A DNA stretch of 37,500 nt, taken from Penium margaritaceum. Its lineage: Eukaryota > Streptophyta > Zygnematophyceae > Desmidiales > Peniaceae. Positions within the stretch are counted from its first letter, which is position 1. Each line of letters starts with the position of its first letter. Location: assembly GCA_023375785.1 (NCBI GenBank), contig SZWC01000537.1:310497-347996 (forward strand), written 5' to 3'. Under the pieces are notes generated by a model. That model had not been told where the DNA came from. It made no database searches and saw only the letters and a list, made by a program, of their open reading frames with translations. The translations under genes were made by a program, and so were the position numbers. This document shows, piece by piece, positions 28,500 through 37,500 of the stretch.

Positions 28500-30393
28500 T
28501 CCGCATTGTCCCCTCAGCTGCTGAAAGCCGTGCACTGCTAGCAGCTTGGTCAGGTAGTCTACCAACATTAAGCTTGAAGGGCAGAACTTGATTTGCACTA
28601 CCTGCTTTACCACAAGCTCATGGATGAAGTGATATCGCAGTTGAATGTGCTTGGTGCAGGCGTGAAGCTCTGCATTCTTGGTTTGAGCAATGGCGCTCAT
28701 GTTGTCACAACAGATGGTGGTCGCTTTGGTCTGGTGTTGTCCAAGGCTTCCTAGCACCTCAGGCAACCACACGGCTTCCTTTGTTGCTTCACTCAGGGCG
28801 ATGTACTCTGCTTCGGTGGAGGAGAGGGCAACACACTCTTGCTTCTTGCTCCTCCAGTTGATTTCATATCTCTTGAGCTCAAACACGAGCCCACTGGTCA
28901 ACCTCCTTGTGTCTAGGTCAACCCCCCGATTTGTATCACTGTAGTACATGAGGGTGGGGCTATTGTTGCTGTTGAAGGTAACGCAAAGGCTGCTGCTGCT
29001 GTCAAGGTAACGCAACATGCGCTTGACCACCTCCCAATGCGGCACCCCCAGATTCACACAAAACTTGCTTAGCACTCTCACTTCTTGGCTGATGCAAGGC
29101 ACGTGCCAACTGTTGCGTACGTGAGGCTCCCAACTGCTACTTGGTACGGTAGTGCTTCCATGCGGCTGCTCTCTTGCATGCCGAGGGGAGTCTGTGTCAT
29201 GCTCACCTTCACTCCCACTTCTAGTGGTGTTGCGGCTTTGCGCGCTCCTGCTATGTTGAAGCGCTTCACAATGTCATTGACAAGCGTGCTCTCCGACAAC
29301 TCCAAAGTCCACTGCTGCCGGTCGCGCTTGACCTAAAGGCCAAGATAGTAGCTGAGCTCTCCCATATCTTTCATGTGAAACCTGGCAGCAAGGGACTGCT
29401 TCACATCATCCAAAATAGACTTGGAGTCAGATGGAATGAGTAGATCATCAACATAGATCAAAATGATGACTTGGCTTGCCTCTTGCATGCGCCCAAAGAT
29501 TGCATAGTCAGCTTCACTGCCACAAAACCAAGCCCAGCCAGCTGCTCATCCATCTTGTGGTACCATGATTGTGGTGCTTCCTTAAGGCAAAAAAGAGCCT
29601 TCACAAGCTTGTAAACCAAATCCTCCTTTCCCTCCACCACACACCTCATTGGCTGCTCCATGTACACATCCTTCTCGAGGTCACCATTCATAAATGCACA
29701 TGTCAAATCCACTTCGTGCACCTCCTAGTCCATAACAGCAGCAAGAGCAAGGATCCCTCAGATGGATGGGAACTTTGCGACAGGTGCGAATGTCTCATTG
29801 TAATCCACACCCTCAGTCTACGCATACCCCTTTGCAACCAACCATGCTTTGTACCTGAGCACCTTACCATCCGTACCATGCTTGCGCTTGAGGATCCACC
29901 GGCATCCAATCACCCAGCTACCATGTGGAGTTTCCTCGAGGATCTAGGTGTCGTTCTCCATGAGTGTACCATACTCGTCTGCTCCGGTACACCAATCTGC
30001 CGCCTCGGCGCTACGCATAGATTCAGCGAATGTTGCTGGGTCATCGGTGACGGTGAGGAACAGAATCTCAAGGTCCGAAGACTCTTGTGAAGATGAAAAA
30101 GTGCACATGTTTACCAGCTCCTCCAGCGGCCTCTGTTTGCTTGCAAGGCCCATGCATCACCTCAGCGACTCCAAAGGACCATCTACACCATAGTTGTAAC
30201 GTGCAGACCTTCGTGGCAGTTGTGTGTTTCTTTGTTGATCCTCCTCCTCAGATTCGGTTGTTGGCTCCTTCTCCTTCTCAGCTCGCTCCACCTCCTTGTC
30301 ATTGCCACTATCACCGCCATCTTGCGCAACACCCTCTTCTACTACCGGCTCTTCTCCTACTTCTGGTATGTGTGCGAGAGCAAGAAGAATTGT
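28500..30393 (-). pseudogene. Copia B3 linker, RT and RNase H
   Basis: From 30393 down: acidic linker (EEGVAQDGGDSGNDKEVERAEKEKE), RT start (SWVIGCRWILKRKHG, VDYNETFAPVAKFPSI), VYMEQPM, VKALFCLKEAPQSWY, a frameshift near 29515, and IYVDDLLIPSDSKS with the YVDD box intact (about 29430-29445). Then MKDMGELSYYLGL, VGSLTYATVGT, RNase H (DLDTRRLTSGLVF, STEAEYIAL), and the end at LTKLLAVHGFQQLRG. In-frame stops occur at several former Gln, Arg and Trp codons. It retains the YVDD region that B2 has lost and that is hidden by a gap in B1. Confidence 0.8.
30389..30393. repeat. Copia B2 target-site duplication, left
   Basis: ATTGT; the right copy is ACTGC (35820-35824). The two differences are both C/T. 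Read as part of B3, the B1 counterpart at this place is GCTGT on the minus strand. Confidence 0.6.
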
Positions 30394-31034
30394 TGTTGGA
30401 TATGGGGTGCCAAAACAAGTGACCACAGTGGGTTGCTCGATAAAAATCATCAAATCACAAAAGAAAACAGAAGATGTTTTGTTGGTTGTATAGCAATTTA
30501 CAGAACTCGATTCGGAGTCCATTTCAGGGAGATATGGATTTTCAAGGTTTGGTGGCAATGGTTCAAGTGACGGCTTCTGCACTACCAGCACCAATGACGG
30601 CCACAATTATTGGCGAAGGAGGTTTGGAGCGGCCTTCAAGGTAGAAAGGCGGTAGGAGGAACCTCAAGGAACTTCAAGGAATGTCCCCACCAAGATTATT
30701 GGTTGTGCACATGGCGGGGATGGTAATTCTCGTGTGTGAGTGTGATTGTCGCTCATCCCGCTAGGCTGGGAGTGTGCTAGGAGGTGAACTTTGACAGAGT
30801 GGGCTCCCAGCTCCATGTGCCAAATGAAGCGTAGTTAGGCTTGTTGAAATGCTGTGCTAATTAACTTTCTCACTCAAGAGTTGATTCAGACGTTCGTATT
30901 CTTTGTAAACCTACATTCGCTTCCGTAATTTCGGTCTGTGCAACCTTCAACTCCCTCTAACAAACAGTTGGTCCTAACTAGGCGGCTCTTGGTGAGCGTG
31001 ATCACCTCCCTGAGGGCTGTCCCAGTTTCCATCA
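30394..31034 (+). repeat. Copia B2 5' LTR
   Basis: TGTTGGATATGGGGTGCC to TTTCCATCA. The same LTR subtype as the solo LTR at 15420-16068. Confidence 0.85.
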
Positions 31035-31035
31035 G

Positions 31036-31047
31036 TGGTATCAAAGC
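31036..31047 (+). other. Copia B2 primer-binding site
   Basis: TGGTATCAAAGC, one G-to-A change from the initiator-Met site of B1. Confidence 0.8.
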
Positions 31048-31133
31048 TAGAACAAGGCTTTGTCTCATCCTTGAGGCATTCTTTGCACCCTGTTGTGTGA
31101 GAGAGCCGTTTGTGGGCTGAACGTTACACTACC

Positions 31134-33470
31134 ATGGCGACACCCGCTTCTGTGGTGGCCGGTATCAACATCACCAAGTTTGAAGGCAAGAACTTCTTCA
31201 ACTGGAGCAACAACATGAAGATGGTGCTGATGGAGAAGGGTCTCTGGAGCTAGGTGGATGAGAAGGAGAAGGAACCAGCAGAAATCTCCCTCTCCCCTGT
31301 CGAGGCCCGTACCTACCGTGAGAAGCGTGACCGCGCCCTCGCCACCATCTACCTCCACCTCGCTAAACGGGGGCAACTCCTCGTCCGTGGCATCCTCACG
31401 CCAAAAGAGGTTTGGAAAAAGCTTGAGTTTACTTATACTTTCAGGTAAATCCTCATGAACATGCAGTTGCGTCGTCGCTTTCACACTGTGAAGATGGATG
31501 AGTCTGGATCCATGATTGACTACATCAACATGGTGAAGTCTCTCTCTGGCCAGCTTGCTGGAATGGAGGACCCTGTCAAGGAGCATTCGCTCATACTAAG
31601 CATCATTTCTGGTCGTCCTAACAGCTACACCCCTCTCATTGTTGCCCTGGACCGGCGTGGCGACGAGCTCTCTCTCAATGATGTGGAGGAGAGCCTATTG
31701 TTTTAGGAGGAGTGGTGGGAGGGAGAAGAGGGCAGAAGCAGAGTGGACGTCACTCTCATCACCAACCCTGGCCATGCGGAGAAGAAAAGAAGAAAGGGAA
31801 CCGCCAATACTACAAGAAGCCGGGCCATTGGGCGTGCGAATGCTGGAAGAAGAAGGCGGACCTTTCGGCTGAAGTGAGAGCAGGAAAACTGTCCGGCGCT
31901 TCCGCAAACGCTGTAAATTGGGAGAGTGGATTTCTGACAACCATCCGGGTCTTGCACGTCTCCATCAACACCGCCCTGTTCAGGATCATTGACTCGGGAG
32001 CCACGCAGCACATGACATGTCACCGGGAGTGGTTCGTTTTCTACACCGTCATTGAGCCTCGTCGGGTGTACATGGGGGACAACCATGTGCAAATGGCGTT
32101 TGGGGAGGGTGACCTTGTGTTTTGTGCTTCCATTGACGGCAAGCACGTGGAACGCCGTGTAAAGGAGGTGCTCCATGTTCCGAGGCTGGTAGCCAACCTT
32201 CTCTTTGTCTGATCTCTCATATCCAAAGCATGTAGGTTTGCTTTGAGTATGGTGGCTGCATGATCTCTACAAGTGCGGTGTGTGTGCTTGCAAAAACAGA
32301 CAAGGAGGATGGTCTTTACCGCCTCTACGTGGTTTCTGAGAAGGAAGCTGACTCAGCGTTGGCGGTGAGGGAGGGAAAACACAACATTGGCCTATGGCAC
32401 CGCCGGCTTGGTCACCTTGGTTTTGGCGCCATCATGTCTATGCAGCAGATGGTCTGCGGCCTGGAGCTCATTGGGGTAAAGTAGCCTGGTGCATTGGCTT
32501 GTGAGAGCTGCATTAAAGGAAAGGAAGCCTGTGCTCCTTTCACGGGGGAAGGGAAGGGGTTCAGCTTAGCTTCTCTCACTCGTTCACTCTGATTTGTGCC
32601 GTCCCATGCCATCACAGTCATTGTCCGGCAAGGTGTACTTTGTCACTTCTATTGATGACAAGTCAAGGAAGATGTGGGTGTCCTTCTTGGCTGGAAAGGA
32701 TGAGTGCTTTGATGCTTTGAAGGTGTGGATTGCTCCTGCACAAAATGAGAGTGGCAAACGGTTGAAGGTGCTTTGCCCCGATGGTGGAGAGTACCTCTCC
32801 AACGACTTCCGCACTTTCCTCAAGCGTTGCGGGATCAAGCACGAGGTCACCCCACCCGGAACACCGCAGCTGAACGGCATGGTTGAACGTGCAAACCGTA
32901 CACTCATGGAGCGTGTTTGCAGCATGCTCCAAGACGCGGAGCTCCCACCAACTTTCTGGGCGAAAGCGGTCAACACTGCCGTGTACCTGAAAAACCGGAG
33001 TCCCACGCGTGCCATGACGCTGATTACACCGTAGGAGGCGTGGACAGGATGCAAGCCAACAGTCACGCACCTGAAAGTCTTCGAGTGTGGCGCATTCGTG
33101 CATGTGCCTACCGACAGCCGCAACAAGCTGAACGTAAAGTCGGTGAAGGCCACCTTCCTCGGCTACGACACCATGGGATACTGCCTCTACAACCTTGCTG
33201 CTCGCAAGATCATCCGTAGCCGTGACGTCGTCTTTCAAGAGGACGTGAAGGGCTGGACTTGGAGCCCCATATCTGCAGTTCCACTTGCTCCCGCACTTGT
33301 ACCTGAAGTGGGAGAAGAGCTAGTAGCAGAAGAGGGTGGTGCGGAAAATGGCGGTGACAGCGGCATCAACAAAGAGGTGGATGGAGCTGAGAAGGAGAAG
33401 GAGCCAGCAGCCAAATCTGATGAGGAGGAGCAACAAAGCAGCATAGTACAGCTGCCACGATGATCCGCAC
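31134..33470 (+). pseudogene. Copia B2 gag, protease and integrase
   Basis: Starts MATPASVVAGINITKFEGKN as in B1 and keeps Trp where B1 has a stop. Stops: codon 40 (31251, CAG to TAG against B1), about 31446, 31704, 32210, 32482, 33032 and 33461. The zinc knuckle is destroyed: RQYYKKPGHWACEC in place of CHYCKKPGHWAREC. Protease IIDSGATQHM is intact. A frameshift lies just before the integrase core (about 32560-32590). The integrase acids Asp 32591, Asp 32780 and Glu 32885 are present, but one codon is lost between the last two (spacing 34 instead of 35), with PDGGEY for TDGGGEY. Confidence 0.85.
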
Positions 33471-35139
33471 GCATCAACAAAGGTGCAAAAGACAGTGGGG
33501 AGCCGCTGAGGCGATCCGAGCGTCTTGCAAGCAAATAGAGGCCGCTGGAGGAGCTGGTGAACCTGTGCACCGTTCCACCATCAATGGAGTCGTCTGACCT
33601 CCAGCTATTCTTCCTCACTGTCACCGATGATGTAGCCACATTCGCTGAAGCCATGCGCGGTACCGAGGCAGTAGATTGGCGTGCAGCAGTAAACAAGGAG
33701 TATGGTGCGCTCATGAAGAATGGCACCTGGACCCTCAAGAAAGCTCCACGTGGCAGCCGGGTGATTGGATGTCGGTGGATCTTGAGGCGCAAGCGTGATG
33801 TGGATGGTAAGGTGCTCAGGTACAAAGCACGGTTGGTTACAAGGGGGTGTGCAAAGAATGGGGGTGTGGACTACAATGAGACATTTGCACCTCTCGCAAA
33901 GTTCCCATCCATCTGAGTGATCCTCCCTCTTGCTGCTGCTATGGATTGGGAGGTGCACCATATGGATGTGACGTGTTCTTTTCTGAATGGTGACCTCGAA
34001 GAGGATGTGTACATGGAGCAGCCATAGGGGTATGTGGTGGTGGGAACAGAGGATTTGGTGTGCAAGCTTGTGAAGGCCCTCTACGGCGTGAAGCAAGCCC
34101 AGCAAGCATGGTACCAAAAGATGGATGAGCAGGTGGCTTGCCTTGGCTTTGTGTGCAGTGAAGCTGACCATGTAGTCTATGGGCGCACACAAGAGGCAAG
34201 CCAGGTCATCATCTTTGCATCTGACTCCAAGTCTGCTTTGGACGTTGTGAAACAGTCCCTTGCTGCCAGGTTCAACATGAAGGAAACGGGAGGGCTCAGT
34301 TACTACCTTGGCCTTCAAGTCGAGTGCGACCGACAGCAGCAGACTTTGGAGCTGTCGCAGAGCATGTACGTGAGCGACATCGTCAAGCGCTTCAACATGG
34401 CAGGAGCGTGCAAAGCAGCGACACCACTGGAAGTGGGAGCGAAGCTGAGCACGACGGGGAATCCCCGCGGCATGCAAGAGAGCAGCCGCATGGAAGCAGT
34501 GCCGTACCAAGGAGCAGTTGGGAGCCTCATGTATGCATCCGTCGGCACGCGCCTCGACATCTGCTAAGTAGTGGGAGTGCTCAGCAAGTTTTCCGCGAAT
34601 CCTGGCATGCCGCATTAGGAGGCGGTTAAGCGTGTGCTGCGTTACATCGACAGTAGCAGCAGCCTTTGCCCCACCTTCAAAGGCATCAACAGCCCCATCC
34701 TCATTGACTACAGCGATGCAGATTGGGGAGGTGACCTGGACACAAGAAGATCAACCAGTGGGTTTGTGTTTGTCCTCGGGGGAGGTGCAATAAGTTGGAG
34801 GAGCAAGAGTGTGTCGCCCTCTCCTCCACCGAAGCTAAGTACATCGCCTTAAGTGAAGCAGCAAAGGAAGCCGTGTGGTTGTGTGAGCTCTTGGAAAGCC
34901 TTGGAAAGCAGCAGACCAAAGTGACTACAATCTACTGTGACAACATGAGCGCCATTGCTCTGACCAAGAACGCAGAGTTTCACGCCCGCACCAAGAACAT
35001 TGACTTGCGATATCACTTCATCCGCGAAGTCGTGACAAAGCAGGTGGTGCACATCAAGTTCTGCCCTTCAAGCATGAAGCTTGCAGACTTCTTGACCAAG
35101 CCGCTGGCAGCACACCACTTTTATCAGCTGAGGGGATAG
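33471..35139 (+). pseudogene. Copia B2 linker, RT (active site deleted) and RNase H
   Basis: RT start NGTWTLKKAPRGSRVIGCRW, VDYNETFAPL, stop (33914, CGA to TGA against B1), VYMEQP, stop, VKALYGVKQAQQAWY. At about 34210 it reads ASQVIIFASDSKS where B3 has ASQVIILIYVDDLLIPSDSKS: 24 bp are gone in frame, removing YVDD. Then GGLSYYLGLQVE, stops at 34565 (CAA to TAA) and 34616 (TGG to TAG). A 7-bp deletion at about 34805 shifts the frame within RNase H. The end, LTKPLAAHHFYQLRG, is in the original frame. Confidence 0.85.
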
Positions 35140-35167
35140 TGTGGACTTGTGTGATTTTTATTCTCGC

Positions 35168-35179
35168 AAAGTGGGAGAA
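35168..35179 (+). other. Copia B2 polypurine tract
   Basis: AAAGTGGGAGAA directly before the 3' LTR. Confidence 0.8.
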
Positions 35180-35819
35180 TGTTGGATATGGGGTGCCAAG
35201 AAAAGTGACCAAAGTGGGTTGCTCGACAAAACTCATCAGGTCACAAAAGCAAATGGAGGATGTTTTGCTGGTTCTATAGCACTTTACGGAACTCGATTCG
35301 GAGTCTGTTTGAGGGAGACATGGATTTTCAAGGTTTGGTGGCAATGGCTCCGTTTCAAGTGACGGCTCCTGCACTACGGGCACCAGTGACGGCCACAATT
35401 ATTGGCCATGGAGGTTTGGAGCGGCCTTCGAGGTAAAAAGGCGGTAGGAGGACCTTCAAGGAGCCTTAAGGAAGGTCCCCACAAAGATCATTGGTTGTGC
35501 ACATGGCAGGGATGGTAATTCTCTTGTGTGAGAGTGTTACTGAAGCAAATCCCGCTAGGATAGGAGTGTGCAAGGAGGTGAACTTTGACAGAGTGGTTCT
35601 TCCAGCTCCATGTGCCAAATGAGGCGTACTTAGGCTTGTTACAAAGCTGTGCTAATGTACTTTCTCACTCAAGATAGTTGCATTCTTTGCAATATTTGCA
35701 GTCGCTTCTTTAATTTTTGTCTGTGCAAATTGCAGCTCCCTCTGACAAACAGTTTGTTCTGCCTAGGCGGCTCTTGGTGAGCCTGATCACCTCCCTAGAG
35801 GCTGCCCTTGTTTCCATCA
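35180..35819 (+). repeat. Copia B2 3' LTR
   Basis: Same ends as the 5' LTR. Visibly more diverged from it than the B1 LTR pair are from each other, so B2 is older than B1. Confidence 0.85.
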
Positions 35820-36349
35820 ACTGCAGACATAGAGCTCCAAGTCTAGCCCTTCACGTCCTCTTGAAAGACCATGTCACGGCTACGGATGATTTAACGAGCA
35901 ACAAGGTTGTTCAGGCGGTATCCCATGGTGTTGTAGCCTAGGAAGGCCGCCTTCATCGACTTTACATCCAGCTTGTTGCCGTTGCCAGAAGGCACGTGCA
36001 CAAATGCGCCACACCCGAAGACTTTTGGGTGCGTCACTGTTGGCTTGCGTCTTGTCCACTCCTCCGGTGTCATCAGTGGCACGGTGTGCATGGGACTCCG
36101 GTTTTGAGGTACACGGCAGTGTTGACCGCTTCCGTCCAAAAGGTTGGCGGGAGCTCCGTGTTTTGGAGCATGCTGTGACCACGCCCCATGAGCATGCGGT
36201 TTGCGACTTTAGCCACGCCCTTCAGCTATAGTATTCCTGGTGGGGTGACCTCATGCACGATCCTGTGGCGCTTGAGGGAATTGCGGAAATCGTCTTAGAG
36301 GTACTCTTCTCCACTGTCATTACGAAGCACCTTCAACCGCCAGCCACTC
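35820..36349 (-). pseudogene. Copia B3 integrase C-terminal half
   Basis: Minus-strand frames: EVTPPGI, ELPPTFWTEAVNTAVYLK, HPKVFGCGAFVHVPSGNGNK and AAFLGYNTMGYRLNNLVA, ending in SFKRT and the Trp-rich KGWTWSP block (here with a stop) directly at the B2 boundary. At least three frame changes. VANRML without the preceding Glu (AKVANR for AERANR) indicates loss of the third catalytic acid. Confidence 0.7.
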
Positions 36350-37500
36350 TCATCTCTCTCTTGTGCAGCAGCAATTCACACCTTCAAAGCATAAAAAGCA
36401 CTCACCCTTTCCAGCCAAGAAGGATACCCATGCCTTCCTCGACCTGCAATCAATCAATGTGACAAAGTACAACTTGGCGGACAAGGACTGAGATGGCATG
36501 GGACCGCACAAATAAGAGTGAAGGAGTGAGAGAAGCTCAGCCGCTCCCTTCCCTTCTCCCGTGAAAGGAGAGCGGGCTTGCTTTCCTTCAATGCAAATCA
36601 CACTAGGATGTTTCACCCTTTTGAGCTGCAGGCTACGGACCATCTGTTGCATGTAGATGATGGCACCAAAGCCGAGGTGACCAAGCCGGCGGTGCCAGAG
36701 GCCGATGTCATGTTTTCCCTCTGTCGTCGCCAATGCTGAGTTGGCTTCCTTCTCCGACGCCACATAGAGACGGTAAAGTCTATCCTTCTTGTCTGCTGTT
36801 GCAAGCACACGGCATGCACGAGAAGGGGTGGTGCAGCCACCATTCTCAAAGCAAACCTGCATGCCTTCGGAGATGAGAGATGAGACAAAGAGGAGGTTAG
36901 CTTCTAGCCCCGGAACATGGAGCACCCCCTTCACATGACGTTCCACGTGCTTACCCTGAACGAAAGCACAAAACACAATCTCACCCTCCCCAACCTTCAT
37001 TTGTGCACGATTGTCCCCCATGTACACTTGTCAGGGCTCAATGGCGCTGTAGACAACAAACCACTCCCGGCAACACGTCATGTGCCGCATGGCTCCTGAG
37101 ACGATGATCCAGAATAACGCAGTGTCGGAGACATGTAAGACCCGGATGGTTGTCACGAATCCACTCTCCCAAGCTGCTACTTTTACGAAAGCGTCGGATT
37201 GCTTTCCCGCTCCCACTCCAGCTGCAAGGTCCGCCTTTCTCTTCCGGCATGCGCGCGCCCAATGGCCCAGCTTCTTACAGTAGTGGCAATTCCCTTTCCT
37301 CTTTCCTCCTCCACCGGTGCTCTTGGTGGGTCGAGCACCACCCCCATGACCAGAGTTGGTGATGAGAGCGATGTCTCCTCCGCTTATGCCCTGCTCTCCC
37401 TTTCGTCGCTCCTCCTCAAACAGCAGGCTCTCCTCCACATCGTTGAGGGAGAGCTTCTAGGAAGACCAGAGAGGATGGTTACCATGAGTACACGTTCCTC
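36350..37500 (-). pseudogene. Copia B3 gag C-terminus, protease and integrase N-terminal half
   Basis: The frame at 37031-37438 has EESLLFEEERRKGEQG, an intact zinc knuckle CHYCKKLGHWARAC, and the protease site as IIVSGAMRHM, so the catalytic Asp is Val. The frame at 36350-37027 has YMGDNRAQMKVGEGEIVF, LHVPGLEANLLFVSSL, LWHRRLGHLGFGAI and LLHSYLCGPMPSQSLSA, in which the first integrase Asp is Tyr. The gag continues past the window edge. Confidence 0.8.

Larger units (their letters stand above)
30394..35819 (+). mobile_element. Ty1/copia retrotransposon 'Copia B2', inserted into Copia B3
   Basis: LTRs of 641 and 640 bp (TGTTGGATATGGGG to TTTCCATCA), primer-binding site, gag-pol and polypurine tract are all present. 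Full-length but with many stops, two or more frameshifts and an in-frame loss of the RT active site. The flanks are B3 sequence on both sides. Confidence 0.85.
28268..37500 (-). mobile_element. Old Ty1/copia copy 'Copia B3', split by Copia B2, runs off the window
   Basis: Minus-strand element made of two parts (28268-30393 and 35820-37500) that join exactly across B2: the linker after integrase stops at 35820 and resumes at 30393. Same family as B1 and B2 by protein and LTR similarity. Its gag and 5' LTR lie beyond the right edge. Confidence 0.8.

Noticed and set aside
7030..37500. CRISPR array, bacterial operon or defence system
   Set aside because: The repeats are LTRs and transposon copies; there are no short regular direct repeats with spacers and no bacterial gene organisation.

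Overview
The window is repeat DNA from a eukaryotic nuclear genome, most likely a streptophyte (land plant or charophyte alga). The reasons are three: Ty1/copia and chromodomain Ty3/gypsy elements whose primer-binding sites match the 3' end of plant initiator tRNA-Met (TGGTATCAGAGC), a short leucine-rich-repeat exon with a plant-type splice donor, and no bacterial gene layout. The species cannot be told from the sequence. I found no intact host gene. Nearly everything recognisable is a transposon or a broken piece of one. Four isolated N bases (8040, 9446, 11747, 13184) mark scaffold joins, and two of them create false local structures.

Layout. 1-1394: no recognisable content. 1395-1910: a small element with 24-bp terminal inverted repeats (MITE-like). 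1970-2164 and 6429-6632: two copies of a tRNA-derived SINE, both on the minus strand, with A and B boxes. 2165-6395: a decayed copia element ('Copia A', minus strand) whose middle, about 3446-4400, is inverted. 7030-13720: 'Copia B1' (plus), the best preserved copy, with a long gag-pol, a frameshift, an assembly gap in the reverse transcriptase, and a foreign 1.4-kb contig (8041-9445) placed inside gag. 13721-17060: a non-LTR retrotransposon (LINE) with a C-terminal restriction-like endonuclease motif, minus strand. Its 5' part is inverted (twin-priming geometry), and a solo copia LTR (15420-16068) sits next to its YQDD catalytic codons. 18230-18780: two LINE tails placed head to head.

19323-27881 is a complete Ty3/gypsy chromovirus: two LTRs of about 700 bp, PBS, gag, protease, RT, RNase H, integrase, chromodomain, polypurine tract and a perfect 5-bp target duplication (ATGCC). 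It is dead because of about 22 in-frame stops and several lost active-site residues. 28140-28223 is a possible LRR exon. 28268-30393 plus 35820-37500 is one old copia copy on the minus strand ('Copia B3', running off the right edge). It is split by 'Copia B2' (30394-35819, plus), whose target duplication is still visible but altered by two transitions.

How the parts relate: B1, B2, B3, the solo LTR and the 8041-8458 LTR piece are one copia family with related LTR subtypes (start TGATGGA or TGTTGGA, end TTTCCATCA). Because B1 and B2 can be compared codon by codon, the lesions in B2 can be read as mutations, and most of the nonsense changes are C-to-T or G-to-A. Insertion order that can be read directly: B3 before B2; the LINE before the solo LTR.
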